A stretch of 64,000 bases of DNA from Cherax quadricarinatus (taxonomy: Eukaryota; Arthropoda; Malacostraca; Decapoda; Parastacidae): assembly GCF_038502225.1 (NCBI RefSeq), contig NC_091369.1, forward strand, positions 11,193,069 through 11,257,068. The letters run 5' to 3'. This document shows positions 35,440 to 45,575 of the stretch, one piece after another. The position numbers and the translations under genes are program-made. Numbering within the stretch: the stretch's first letter is position 1; every line of letters begins with the position of its first letter. The notes beneath the pieces were generated by a model that saw only the letters and a list, made by a program, of their open reading frames with translations, was not told the DNA's origin and did not search any database.

Positions 35440-35825
35440 TGTTCCCAGATGGTTCTATTTGATCTACGAGACTGTGGCTGTGTATCCTGAGTGCCCTCAA
35501 AGAGATGTTGGAAGCGCTGCTCTTATTTTGGAAGAGTGGTGGCTGGAATAATGTAATTAGCGGTGTGTGTGTCTGTGTGTGTAGGCTTCCTGTGTACTTT
35601 ACTTGATGTTTTGTCATCAGGGAGGAACCACAACTGTTGTTTACAATGTACAGGAAGCATGCACACACACACACACACATACACCGCTAATTACGTCCAT
35701 TATTTCAACCACCACTCTACCAAAGTTAAAAAGAACAGTTTCCAAACCTTTCTTTCTGAGGGCTCAGGATCGGCAAGACAACACAACCATCCCAGAACAC
35801 CCAGATTACTATATCCAGGTAGAAC
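35440..35825. repeat. Large imperfect palindrome
   Basis: The left arm (about 35440-35600) and right arm (about 35650-35825) are complementary. Landmarks on the left are ATCCTGAGTGCCCTCA, GAGTGGTGGCTGGAATAATG, GTAATTAGCGGTGTGTGTG and GCTTCCTGTGTAC. Their complements appear in reverse order on the right. The arms differ by substitutions and small indels, so this is an older foldback element or inverted duplication. Confidence 0.85.
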
Positions 35826-35884
35826 TTAGCAAAGAAAAATTGTTTTAATGGAGGCAAGACAAATAGATGAGCTAGGGAAAGAGT

Positions 35885-36060
35885 TTTTTATAGTTTGCCA
35901 CCGAAGTGGCTAGTTTATTGTGCACCCCCATTTGTATCCTGTGGCAGGTAGTGGCTAGTTTATTGTGCGCCCCGTATCCATCCTGTGGATGGTAGCGCAA
36001 GAGCATATGGATACACAAAAGGAATAGAGACTAGGTCCTAAAAAGGGTTAACAGAGTACA
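35885..36060. repeat. 45-bp tandem duplication in a dispersed-type repeat
   Basis: GTGGCTAGTTTATTGTGC occurs at 35906 and 35951, followed each time by TCCTGTGG. I recall this sequence as dispersed in crayfish DNA, but no second locus is present here. Confidence 0.55.
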
Positions 36061-36164
36061 TCTGGATTTATATCTACACTTCATTTATCTATTACAAGCA
36101 AATTTAGGAAATTTGCTTAATATATCTAGTATCTTGAGCTCGGGAAAGAGGTCACAATAACTAC

Positions 36165-36478
36165 CAAATCAGTGGTACCATGTCTCAAAGGCATCAAGCT
36201 CTCGCTTGACACGGTGAGGGTCTGGGTTCGATTCCCGGCGAGAGTAGAAACATTGGGTGTGTTTCTTTACACCGGTTGTCTATGTTCACCCATCAGTAAT
36301 ATTGGGTACCTGGGTGTTAGTCGACTGGTGTGGGTCGTATCCTGGGACAAAACTGACCTAATTTGCCCGAAATTCTCTGCATAACAAGTGGCTTTCTATA
36401 TAGTAGTATGTCATTGATGTCAGCTAGGCCTGTATACCTTGTACATGTACTTGTAGTAAATAAAGATATAAGTGAATT
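36165..36478 (+). mobile_element. tRNA-derived SINE, plus strand
   Basis: A tRNA-like head carries the B-box GGTTCGATTCC at 36225-36235. The body includes TACCTGGGTGTTAGTCGACT, ATGTCATTGATGTCAGCTAG and GGCCTGTATACCTTGTACAT. It ends in GTAAATAAAGATAT. It is full length relative to the copy at 28188. Confidence 0.88.
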
Positions 36479-36597
36479 TACTTTTTCTACGAAAATAAAA
36501 TTGATTACTGTCTACAAACTACAAAGACTATAACCAAAGTGAACACTAGGAATGTACCGAATCCTCTGAAACGACTGTGATTGGTATATATAGAAAC

Positions 36598-36676
36598 TAG
36601 ACCGTAATTTAACTACTAGAATACACAAATAACCCGCACATAGGAGAGAGAACCTTATAACAACGTTTCGGTCCGA
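36598..36676. mobile_element. MITE1 half-element
   Basis: AATACACAAATAACCCGCAC followed by ACAACGTTTCGGTCCGA. The second arm is replaced by GT microsatellite. Confidence 0.75.
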
Positions 36677-36734
36677 GTGTGTATGTGTGCGCGCGCGTGT
36701 GTGTGCGTGCGTGCGTGTAGTGTGTGTGTTTGCG

Positions 36735-36998
<264 letters not shown>

Positions 36999-36999
36999 C

Positions 37000-37270
37000 A
37001 CATACACTTTTAAACTCCTCTGTAAATGTATGTGATAAAAGCACAAGCCAAAACCGGCCACATTACAAAAAAAAAAAAATTACCAGTGCTGTCCTATTCA
37101 AATCAAAGTTGAAAACGACCCTACATACAAGTTACTGTATTGCCAATATTTCACTGTGAATCAATGTCTGCAACAAACTGCAAAGCAGAATTCCTGTTTT
37201 GCAACTGCATATGACGCCAGTTTGCTTTTATATTTACTGCACAATGATCGTGGCGTATTGCTATTTAATG
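37000..37270. other. Low-copy spacer
   Basis: Contains a short A run near 37066. No gene supported. Confidence 0.35.
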
Positions 37271-37274
37271 GATA

Positions 37275-37610
37275 CTCTGATACAGCATTGCTGTTCCCTG
37301 CATTGTTCCCTGGGACACTGTTATTCCCTTGATTGTTCCCTAGGACACTGTTATTCCCTCGATTGTTCCCTAGGACACTGCTGTTCCCTAGATAGTCTAC
37401 TAGAGCATATCTGTTACGCAAATAGTCCCCTAGAACGCTACTTTTCTTTCGATAGTCCATCACAGTTCCCTAGACAGTTCACTACAGGACTACTATTACC
37501 TGTTTAGTTCATTTGAAAACTACTATTCCTTGGATAGTTCAGTAAAACAGTATTCCCTGGATACTTCACTAGAAAACAACTATCATAGTGTGGCCCTGGG
37601 ATAGTTTGAC
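37275..37610. repeat. Degenerate 30-bp array
   Basis: Units contain TTCCCTAGGACACTGTTATT and GATTGTTCCC. The centre (37290-37390) is conserved and both edges decay. Confidence 0.8.
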
Positions 37611-37659
37611 TTGTGGAAATATTTATCACTGACGAAAATGATAGCTGTATTAATAAAAT

Positions 37660-37695
37660 AGTAATAATATTAATAGTAATAATAATAATAATAAA

Positions 37696-37753
<58 letters not shown>

Positions 37754-37755
37754 GG
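37660..37755. repeat. (AAT)n microsatellite
   Basis: AAT repeats with a few interruptions. Confidence 0.93.
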
Positions 37756-38120
37756 TAATAATATTAACAATGAAGGTTTGGTCAGACCTCTGCAACACTA
37801 GTGTTCTCATAGATTTGTTAAGTTATACCATGAATTAAGGAAAGATCCTGGACTTCACATTACGAAAACAGACAAAGCAAATATGATAGTATCATTTTTC
37901 GCAGCTTATTAGACGCATTCTTTCCATAAAATTTCTCCAAAAATCAGCCTGCGTCCTATAAACTGAAGGTCAGTGACAGGAGCTATAAATTTGGGTTGTG
38001 GGGTGGACTGTAGCTCTCCCAGTTACGTCCGGTGCCGAGCCATTGAAACTAAAACAAGGTAGATTGAAAAATAAACATGATATTAGGTGACAGGGAAACT
38101 GACGTGCCCCTTAAAGTTCC
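37755..38120. other. Low-copy interval, no gene seen
   Basis: Mixed composition. It ends at the target-site duplication of the hAT-like element. Confidence 0.4.
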
Positions 38121-38613
38121 TATATCTCAGGGGTTCTTAACTTTTTTACGATTACAAACCCACCATGGATTGCCCAGTATGTGGCCACACCCCCTTCACC
38201 AGACTGTGGAAGTCATCATCATCACCATTGCTATTAGGTACTAGTGTGACTTCAAAAGATGTCAGTAGCTTAGTTGTACTTTGTATGTGGATAACTTGCA
38301 GCAGAACAGCTGAAAGAAAATCATAAGGATTTCATCATATTTATTTATAGAAAAACGGCAAATTGTACGAAGATGGAGTCCCATCCCCCCATTATTTGCT
38401 TACCATAATCCTGTTATTTGGTTCCCATACCTTCTTTATTTGCTTACCATAATCCCGTTATTTGGTTCCCATACCTCCTTCATTTGGTCACCATAATTCC
38501 ATTATTTGGTTCCCATACCTCCATTATTTGGTTACTATACTGCCATTATTTGGGTCCCATACCCCCGAGGGGTATTGATACCCCCGGTTAAGAACCCCCG
38601 TTGGGTATATCTC
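38121..38613. mobile_element. hAT-like non-autonomous element with 8-bp TSD
   Basis: TATATCTC flanks both sides (38121-38128 and 38606-38613), an 8-bp duplication as made by hAT transposases. Inside are inverted ends AGGGGTTCTTAAC (38129) and GTTAAGAACCCCC (near 38588). The interior has no transposase. It contains a tandem run of TATTTGGTTCCCATACC-like units at 38390-38570. Confidence 0.8.
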
Positions 38614-38915
38614 ATCACTTTAGTTGCCATCTAAGATCTATGGTTCCCTCTCCTGGCATTTCAAGCATTTTTGTGCCTATCCGTATCCTGGTCATCCAAG
38701 TATTCTGTGTCAAAAATTTGTGTATCCTGGTCCTCCTCGCTTCCAGTATTGTTAATTTACTTTCCTCACGTCTCTTCTTGTCGTTTATCACTCGTAGTTC
38801 TGGCATTAACCTCATTGCATAACTGTGGAGCTTCTCTAGTTTCTTTAGATGCTTGATGAAGTGCTGGTTCCATGCTGGCGCTGTATATTCCAAAGATGTA
38901 ATTTATATATACTTT
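38606..38915 (-). pseudogene. LINE-A C-terminal ORF fragment
   Basis: The minus strand reads MEYTAPAWNQHFIKHLKKLE, KLHSYAMRLMPELRVI and ILEARRTRIHKF. These correspond to LEYAAPVWNPHLVKHVKKLE in the copy at 39954-40376. It is the region after the reverse transcriptase and is decayed. The hAT-like element at 38121 sits at its left boundary. Confidence 0.75.
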
Positions 38916-39310
38916 TGGTTATATGCTCGATGTAATGCTTACTTCCGGAGGAAAACTCCCTATTTGTTCTCAACTCTTTGTGGTTGCTGGAGTCGTACCT
39001 CAGCTTTTTCCTTGTCTCTTCATTTGCCGCTTACCGAATTTACCTCCACCTAGTGTCTTGTTCTCTCCATCAGTCTATCCCTGTGTACCCTGTCGAGTTC
39101 TTTTTAGTCTTCTGTTTATCGTTATTATGTCTCCTATGGCTCTAGTATCCTACATTGTCATCAGGTTCCGTTTCCTCAGCCTTTTATAGCTTGTTCCTCC
39201 TGGCTCTGAGACTAGTCTCGGTGCATACCTCATTTTCCCTAGTTCCGAACATATTTTTTTTTTCAGGTGAGGGTTCAGTTTTGGTACCGCAAACTCCAAG
39301 CTCAGCCTAA
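38915..39310 (-). pseudogene. LINE-A remnant, heavily decayed
   Basis: The plus strand shows CTTTGTGGTTGCTGGAGTCG and CTCTTCATTTGCCGC (tail-like), then TCGTTATTATGTCTCC and CTGAGACTAGTCTCGGTGCA. The latter are complements of the LINE-A MITTYKIL and RLVPEL regions. Confidence 0.6.
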
Positions 39311-39334
39311 CATATATCGTAATTTAGGCCGTGA

Positions 39335-39655
39335 ATGAGGTGTGTGTGTGTGTGTGTGTGTATGTGTACTCACATATATGTGTTTGTGTATGCGTTTGTG
39401 TTGTGTGTGTGTGTACTCAACTATATGTGTTTGTATATTCACCTGTGTGTGTGTGTGTGTATTCACCTGTGTGTGTGTGTGTGTGTGTGTATTCACCTAT
39501 GTATGTGTGTTTATATATATTCACCTATGTATGTATGTGTAATCAACTGTGTGTGTGTATGTGTACTCACCTATATGTGCGTGTATACTTACCTATACAT
39601 GTGTGTGTACTCACCTATTTGTATGTGTGTATGTGTACTCATCTAGTTGTGGTTG
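39335..39655. repeat. Iterated (GT)n / LINE-A tail junction
   Basis: GT runs alternate with ACTCACCTATATG- or ATTCACCTGTG-like blocks about ten times. ACTCACCTA is the last stretch of the LINE-A 3' end. The junction of tail and microsatellite has therefore been amplified as a unit. Confidence 0.8.
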
Positions 39656-40400
39656 TAGGGGTCGATTCATAGCTCCTGGTCCGCCTCTTCACTGGTGTGT
39701 GTGTGTGTACTCACCTAATTGTACTCACCTAATTGTGGTTGCAGGGGTCGAGACTCAGCTCCTGGCCCCGCCTCTTCACTGATCGCTACTGGGTCCTCTC
39801 TCTCTCTGCTTCCTGAGCTTTGTCATACCTCTTCTTAAAATTATGTATGGTTCCTGCCTCCACTACTTCACTTGCTAGGCTATTCCACTTGCTGACAACT
39901 CTATGACTGAAGAAATACTTCCTAACGTCCCTGTGACTCGTCTGAGTCTTCAGCTACCAGTTGTGACCCCTTGTCCCTGTGTCCCCTCTCTGGAACATCC
40001 TATCTCTATCCACCTTGTCTATTCTCCGCAGTATCTTGTATGTGGTTATCATGTCTCCCCTGACCCTTCTGTCCTCCAGTGTCGTCAGTCCGATTTCCCT
40101 TAACCTTTCCTCGTACGACATTCCCTTGAGCTCTGGGACTAGCCTTGTTGCAAACCTTAGTACTTTCTCTAACTTCTTGACGTGCTTGACCAGGTGTGGG
40201 TTCCAGACTGGTGCTGCATACTCCAGTATGGGCCTAACATACACAGTGTACAGTGTCTTGAACGATTCCTTATTAAGGTATCGGAACGCTATTCTCAGGT
40301 TTGCCAGGCGCCCGTATGCTGCAGCAGTTATTTGGTTGATGTGTGCCTCCGGTGATGTGCTCGGTGTTATGGTCACCCCAAGGTCTTTCTCCCTGAGTGA
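39640..40400 (-). mobile_element. LINE-A copy, 5'-truncated
   Basis: It runs from the 3' end at 39640-39790 (ATCTAGTTGTGGTTG, then GGTTGCAGGGGTCGAGACTC) to a truncation at about 40400, where GT microsatellite begins. The extreme tail is duplicated (39640 and 39730). This is the best copy of LINE-A in the window. Confidence 0.85.
39800..40395 (-). pseudogene. LINE-A C-terminal ORF with nonsense codon
   Basis: After LREKDLGVTITPSTSPEAHI the frame gives AYGRLANLRIAFRYLNKESF, YVRPILEYAAPVWNPHLVKH, RLVPELKGMSYEERLREIGL and LEDRRVRGDMITTYKILRRI. This is the thumb and C-terminal region of a jockey/CR1-type LINE protein. A TAG interrupts it right after RGHNW (near 39950). The frame then continues with LKTQTSHRDVRKYFFS and KWNSLASEVVEAGT. 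The catalytic domain is missing. Confidence 0.85.
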
Positions 40401-40405
40401 GTGTG

Positions 40406-40440
<35 letters not shown>
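40400..40440. repeat. (GT)n microsatellite at the LINE-A 5' junction
   Basis: GT run directly after the truncated LINE-A sequence. Confidence 0.9.
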
Positions 40441-40985
<545 letters not shown>

Positions 40986-41034
40986 AAATGCATGGAGTAT
41001 AGACTAGGGGGACGGAGGCTGCAGACTTCAAAGG

Positions 41035-41665
41035 AGTGAGAATGGTGCCCAATACACCACCAGAGGCTTACTTCAGGCGAATAACTTCTGCAGCTAATAC
41101 TCGGCTGGCAAATCTCAGAGTCATTCCTGGCCCTTTAAAAACATACGTCAGGCCCATTTTGGAGTATGTAGCACCAGTAAGGAGCCCGCACCTTAAAAAA
41201 TCATGTTAAGAAAGTGGAAAAGTACAGAACTATGCAACAAGGTTTGTCCTGAGCTAAGGGACATGAGCTACGAGGAGAAGCTAACGGAATTGGACCTAAC
41301 TACATTGGAGGACGGAATAACTAGGGATTACATGATAACAACATACAAAATACTCAGGGGAATTGATAAGGTAGACAGGAATAGCCTGTTTGAGAGGCGA
41401 GAAACGGGAACTCGGGGACACCACTGGAAGTTCGATACAGATGAGTTACAAGGATGTTAGGAAGTATTTTTTCAGTCTCAGAGTGGTCGGGAAGTGGAGT
41501 GATCTTGGTGAGGAAGTGGTAGAGGCAGGCTTCATGCATAGTTTTTAGAGCAGGTACGACAGTGCCAGGAGGCTAAGAAGATGAGAGTCTGGAGAGTGGC
41601 AAGAGGCCGAACCAGGATCCGAGAATCGACCCTTGTAACCATAAATAGGTAAGCACACAGACACA
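41035..41665 (+). pseudogene. LINE-A copy, C-terminal part, decayed
   Basis: Fragments in several frames read RLANLRVIPGPLK, YVRPILEYVAPV, then (41203-41460) CPELRDMSYEEKLTELDLTT, LEDGITRDYMITTYKILRGI and GTRGHHW. The 3' end at 41600-41665 resembles the family tail (CGACCCTTGTAACCATAAAT, then AGGTAAGCACAC). Multiple frameshifts make it non-functional. Confidence 0.8.
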
Positions 41666-41764
41666 CATACATGCCCAAAACAGGCCAAGTGTTTATCGAC
41701 ACGTGTCTTTGAAAACTGGTAACTAAAATACACACAGGAAGCAGGATCTATTCATATCTTCCCC

Positions 41765-41925
41765 TCAAGGAAGGTTCCTTGATGTTGGTGAGGGGCTCTT
41801 GATTTAGGGAATTGGATCTGTGCTCCGAATTAAGCCTGAATGCCTTCCACATCCCCCCCCCCAGGCGCAGTATAATCCTCCGGGTTTAGCGCTTCCCCCT
41901 TGATTATAATAATAATAATAATATT
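41765..41925 (-). mobile_element. GCGCT retroposon copy with (AAT)n tail
   Basis: Plus-strand order: CAAGGAAGGTTCCTTGATGT, GGTGAGGGGCTCTTGATTTA, a C run, GGGTTTAGCGCTTCCCCCTT, then GATTATAATAATAATAAT. This is the clearest copy. It shows that the triplet microsatellite is attached to the GCGCT end. Confidence 0.75.
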
Positions 41926-41929
41926 CATA

Positions 41930-42064
41930 TCTTTCAAGAAGAGGTACGTCAAGACTCTTAGAGCAGGGAGACAGTGGACCTAGTAGCAACCAGCAAAGAG
42001 GCAGGGCCAGGAACTGCAGCTTAACCCCTGCAACCACAAATAGATGAGTACACACACACACACG

Positions 42065-42107
<43 letters not shown>

Positions 42108-42112
42108 ACACA
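41930..42112 (+). mobile_element. LINE-A 3' end fragment with (CA)n
   Basis: GTGGACCTAGTAGCAACCAG, then GCAACCACAAATAGATGAGT, followed by CA repeats to 42112. Confidence 0.85.
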
Positions 42113-42385
42113 GAGTAAGAGTTAGAGACAGAATTCAGTGCAAGAGGAAGGAGTGCTGGAAGGAATGTTAATGTAAGAGAAGATAAAGTGTCAAACACGC
42201 AAGAATAAAACGTGCCTGGAGACTGAGGGGAAAATTATACTCAAGTGTGGAAAAGGAAAACCGAAAAAAATATGTTTCAAGAATAGATGTAAATTGGGAA
42301 GACATGAAATACCACAGCATGGAAAAGTTACAGAAAATGGAGGACGGAAGAATATAGAGAAGTTTGAGCTATCTGTTATCTTTAA
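42112..42385. other. Purine-rich spacer
   Basis: No supported gene or clear repeat. Confidence 0.35.
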
Positions 42386-42515
42386 AGAACAAAAAGACAC
42401 AATACCGTGACTGGAACAATACACAAATAACCCGCACATAGGAGAGAGGAGCTTATGACGACGTTTCGGTCCGACTTGGACCATTTACAATGTGCGGATT
42501 ATTTGTGTATTATCC
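42385..42515. mobile_element. Foldback element, MITE1 family
   Basis: AAAAGACACAATACCGTGAC, TGGAACAATACACAAATAAC, then GACGACGTTTCGGTCCGACT. A short second arm, TGTGCGGATTATTTGTGTAT, ends near 42512. It preserves the outer terminus used for comparison with the 35-bp array at 33005. Confidence 0.8.
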
Positions 42516-42725
42516 TTCAATCTCCCTCAGTTCCCCTCTCTTTCTCCCTTTTACCCTTCAATCTCCCTCTCTTCCTCTTATCCCTCAATCTCCCTCCCTC
42601 TCCCTCACTCCCTCTTATCCTTCAGTTTCTTTCCCCCTCCCTTTCTGCCTCTTTACTGTAATCTCCTTTCCTCCTGCTCCCTCCCTCCCTCCCTCCCTCC
42701 CTTCCTCCCTTTCTCCCTCCTCATC
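42515..42725. repeat. Pyrimidine-rich CTCCCT tract
   Basis: CTCCCTC-type repeats. The proline/serine/leucine frames are artefacts. Confidence 0.8.
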
Positions 42726-42839
42726 ACTCAACATTCGTGTCAGGGAGGCGAGCATCTTGCATCTGTGGACAGAAATAAAGCATCAGAGATGGAGATGATA
42801 AAAGTGGGAGGGAAATAATTAATGGACTGAGGGAGAAAA

Positions 42840-42974
42840 GTACTGGAGAGGAGGAGGGAACAGGTGATGTTAAATATTGAAGAGAAGACATAATAGAGAA
42901 TAACGGAGGGAGCTGGAGCAAAGTGACATTATTGAAGAAATGAAAATGTGGTTAAAATAATAGAAAGAATACGA

Positions 42975-43015
<41 letters not shown>

Positions 43016-43560
43016 GAGAGAGAGAAATATCATAAAAGAATGAAAAACACAGGAAAAGGTGATAGAGTAAATACGATTGAAATATGTCGAGAGAGGAAGA
43101 ATTTAAAGCAGATAACCAAACAATCCGTAAGAGATAACATAGGGAACAGAGAAGAGTAAGGAAGGATAAATAGTGTGAAGATGAAAGGGAGTACGAAACA
43201 GAGGAGAAATCGGAAGAGAAATAAGTATGAAGAGAACACACTAAAGGAGGAAAAATAAGATATGTATGCAGGAATTGCAAAGGAGAAATAGGGAAGAAAG
43301 GAGCTGCTAAATGGTGAAAGAAGAGGGGGAAGTGCGGAAGTAGAGAAGGGATAAGAGAGAGTAAAAGGGGAAACTAATGGGGAACGGAAAGTGTGTGAAC
43401 GACAGAAGAGGGGAATGAGATATAACGGAAGAAGGGGAGATCAGACACCCAAAAATGTAAATAAGAGAGAGTAAGGTAGGAGAGAGAGAGAGAGACAGAG
43501 AGGGAGAGAAATGCGTGAAATACCTGTTAATGAGAAATGCGTGAATGTAAGAGACGTGAG
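42840..43560. repeat. Purine-rich tract with (GA)n blocks
   Basis: GA runs at about 42977-43025 and 43480-43505 in a GAA/GGA-rich background. No gene. Confidence 0.75.
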
Positions 43561-43574
43561 AAACAAGAAACCCA

Positions 43575-44535
43575 ACCTCAATCCACCTTCCCCATCCCTA
43601 CAACCCACCTTCCCCACCCCTAGAACCCACCTTCCCCACCCTTCTAACCTACCGTTCCCATCCCTCCAACCCACCTTCCCCACCCCTAGAACCCACCTTA
43701 CACACCCATAGAACCTACCTTCCCCACCCTTGCAACCCACCGTTCCCATTCCTCCAACCCACCTTCCCCACCCCTAGAACACACCTTCACCACCCCTAGA
43801 ACCAACGCTCCCCACCCCTCCAACCGACCGTTCTCATCCCTTCATCCCACCTCCCCCATCCCTCCAATCCATCATCCTCACTCCAACCCACCGTCCCTAC
43901 CCCTCCAACCCACCTCCCCAATCCCTCCAACCCACCTTCCCCACCCCTCCAACCCACCTTCCCCACCCCTTTAACACCGTCCCCACCCTTCCAACCCACC
44001 GTTGTCACCCCTCCATCCCACCTTCCCCACCCCTCCAACTCACCTTCACCCCTCCAACCCACCGTCCTCACCCCTCCAACCCACCGTCCTCACCCTTCCA
44101 ACCTACAGTCCCCACCCCTCCAACTCACCGTCCCCACCCCTCCAACCCACCGTCCCCACCCCTCCAACCCACCGTCCCCTCCCCTTCAACCCACCGTCCC
44201 CACCCCTCGAACCCACCGGCCCCACCCCTCCGATCCACAGTCCCCACCCCCGGACCTACCGTTCCCACCTCTCCAACCCACCGTCCCCACCCCTCCGATC
44301 CACCGTCCCCACCCCTCCGATCCACCGTCCCCGCCCCTCCGACCCACCGTTCCCACCCCTCCAACCCACTGTCCCCACCCTTCTAACTCACCGTCCCCAC
44401 CCCTCCAACCCACCGTCCCCACCCCTTCAACCCACCGTCCCCACCCCTCCGATCCACCGTCCCCACCCCTCCAACCCACCGTACTCACCCGTCCAACCCA
44501 CCGTACTCACCCGTCCAACCCACCGTACCCACCCA
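43575..44535. repeat. C-rich 22-bp array
   Basis: About 44 units containing CCAACCCACCGTCCCCACCC, with many point variants (GATCC, CCTTC, CTCGAA). The minus strand is extremely G-rich, with four G runs per unit. Open frames on both strands are artefacts. Confidence 0.93.
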
Positions 44536-44635
44536 CCCTCTCCCTCCATGTCTACGTTACATAAGAAAATAAGAAATTATCTACCTCTGCACTCAGCAGA
44601 AGCAAAAGTATGTGTTGGAGATGTCTGTATTGTTT

Positions 44636-44830
44636 TCTCCCTCCCTCCCTCCCTCCCTCCCACACACCCCCTTCCCTCCCACACACCCTCTTCCCTCCCA
44701 CACACCCTCCCTCCCTCCCACACACCCAGCCTCCCTCCCTCCCTCCCACACACCCAGCTTCCCTCCCACACATCCAGCCTCCCTCCCACACATCCAGCCT
44801 CCCTCCCACACACCCTCCCTCCCTTCCTTT
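44636..44830. repeat. CCCTCCCACACACC minisatellite
   Basis: Irregular units of about 15-27 bp around CTCCCTCCCACACACCC, some with CAGC. Pyrimidine and CA composition. Confidence 0.85.
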
Positions 44831-44934
44831 CGCACCATTCCTTCATCCTGGTACACTGTCTCCGTCTACTAGTGAGGCTGATAGATGGAGCATGGTTGAG
44901 ACAGGTAACACAGCCACCTCCATCCCCCTGCATC

Positions 44935-45165
44935 ACCACTACCCCCTCTACCACCACCACCACTACCATCACCACCACCACCACTACCATCACCACCACC
45001 ACCACCACCACTACCATCACCACCACCATCACCACCACCACTACCACCACCACCACCACCACCACCACTACAATTACCACTACTACCACCACCACCACCA
45101 TCACCACCATTGTCATCACCATTATCACCACCACTACCACTACAACCATCACTACCACCACCACA
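44935..45165. repeat. (ACC)n-rich microsatellite
   Basis: CAC triplets interrupted by ATC, ACT and ATT. The polythreonine and polyhistidine frames are artefacts. Confidence 0.93.
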
Positions 45166-45257
45166 CTTCCCAACATTTCAGTCATCAACGACACTGACGT
45201 CAATCTCACCATTATCCTTACCATTCTGTATGATATCACTAAGACATCAGAATAATC

Positions 45258-45388
45258 TACCATGTGTGAAACGTCACACTAATCCACCACGTGTATTAAT
45301 CCACCACGTGACACACTAATCCACCACGTGTCACACGTCACACTAATCCACCACCTGTCACACGTCACACTACTCCACCACGTGTAAC
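45258..45388. repeat. Short array with CACGTG motifs
   Basis: About five units around TAATCCACCACGTGTCACAC. Four contain an exact CACGTG palindrome. Confidence 0.8.
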
Positions 45389-45389
45389 T

Positions 45390-45515
45390 GACTTGATGCC
45401 GGTGAGGGGTTCTCGATCCAAGAACTAATCGCTTCTTTCCATTCCTTGCATCAAACCTGAATGACTTTCATTCTCTAGGCTTTACAGCTTCTTTATCGGT
45501 TTAGCGCTTTCTCCT
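45390..45515 (-). mobile_element. GCGCT retroposon copy
   Basis: TTGATGCCGGTGAGGGGTTC, then ATCAAACCTGAATGACTTTC, then CGGTTTAGCGCTTTCTCC. Same order as at 41765, without an (AAT)n tail. Confidence 0.7.
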
Positions 45516-45575
45516 AATGTACGTGTGTGTGTATACATACATACATACCTGGATACCTGGAGGTTACTCCGGGGA

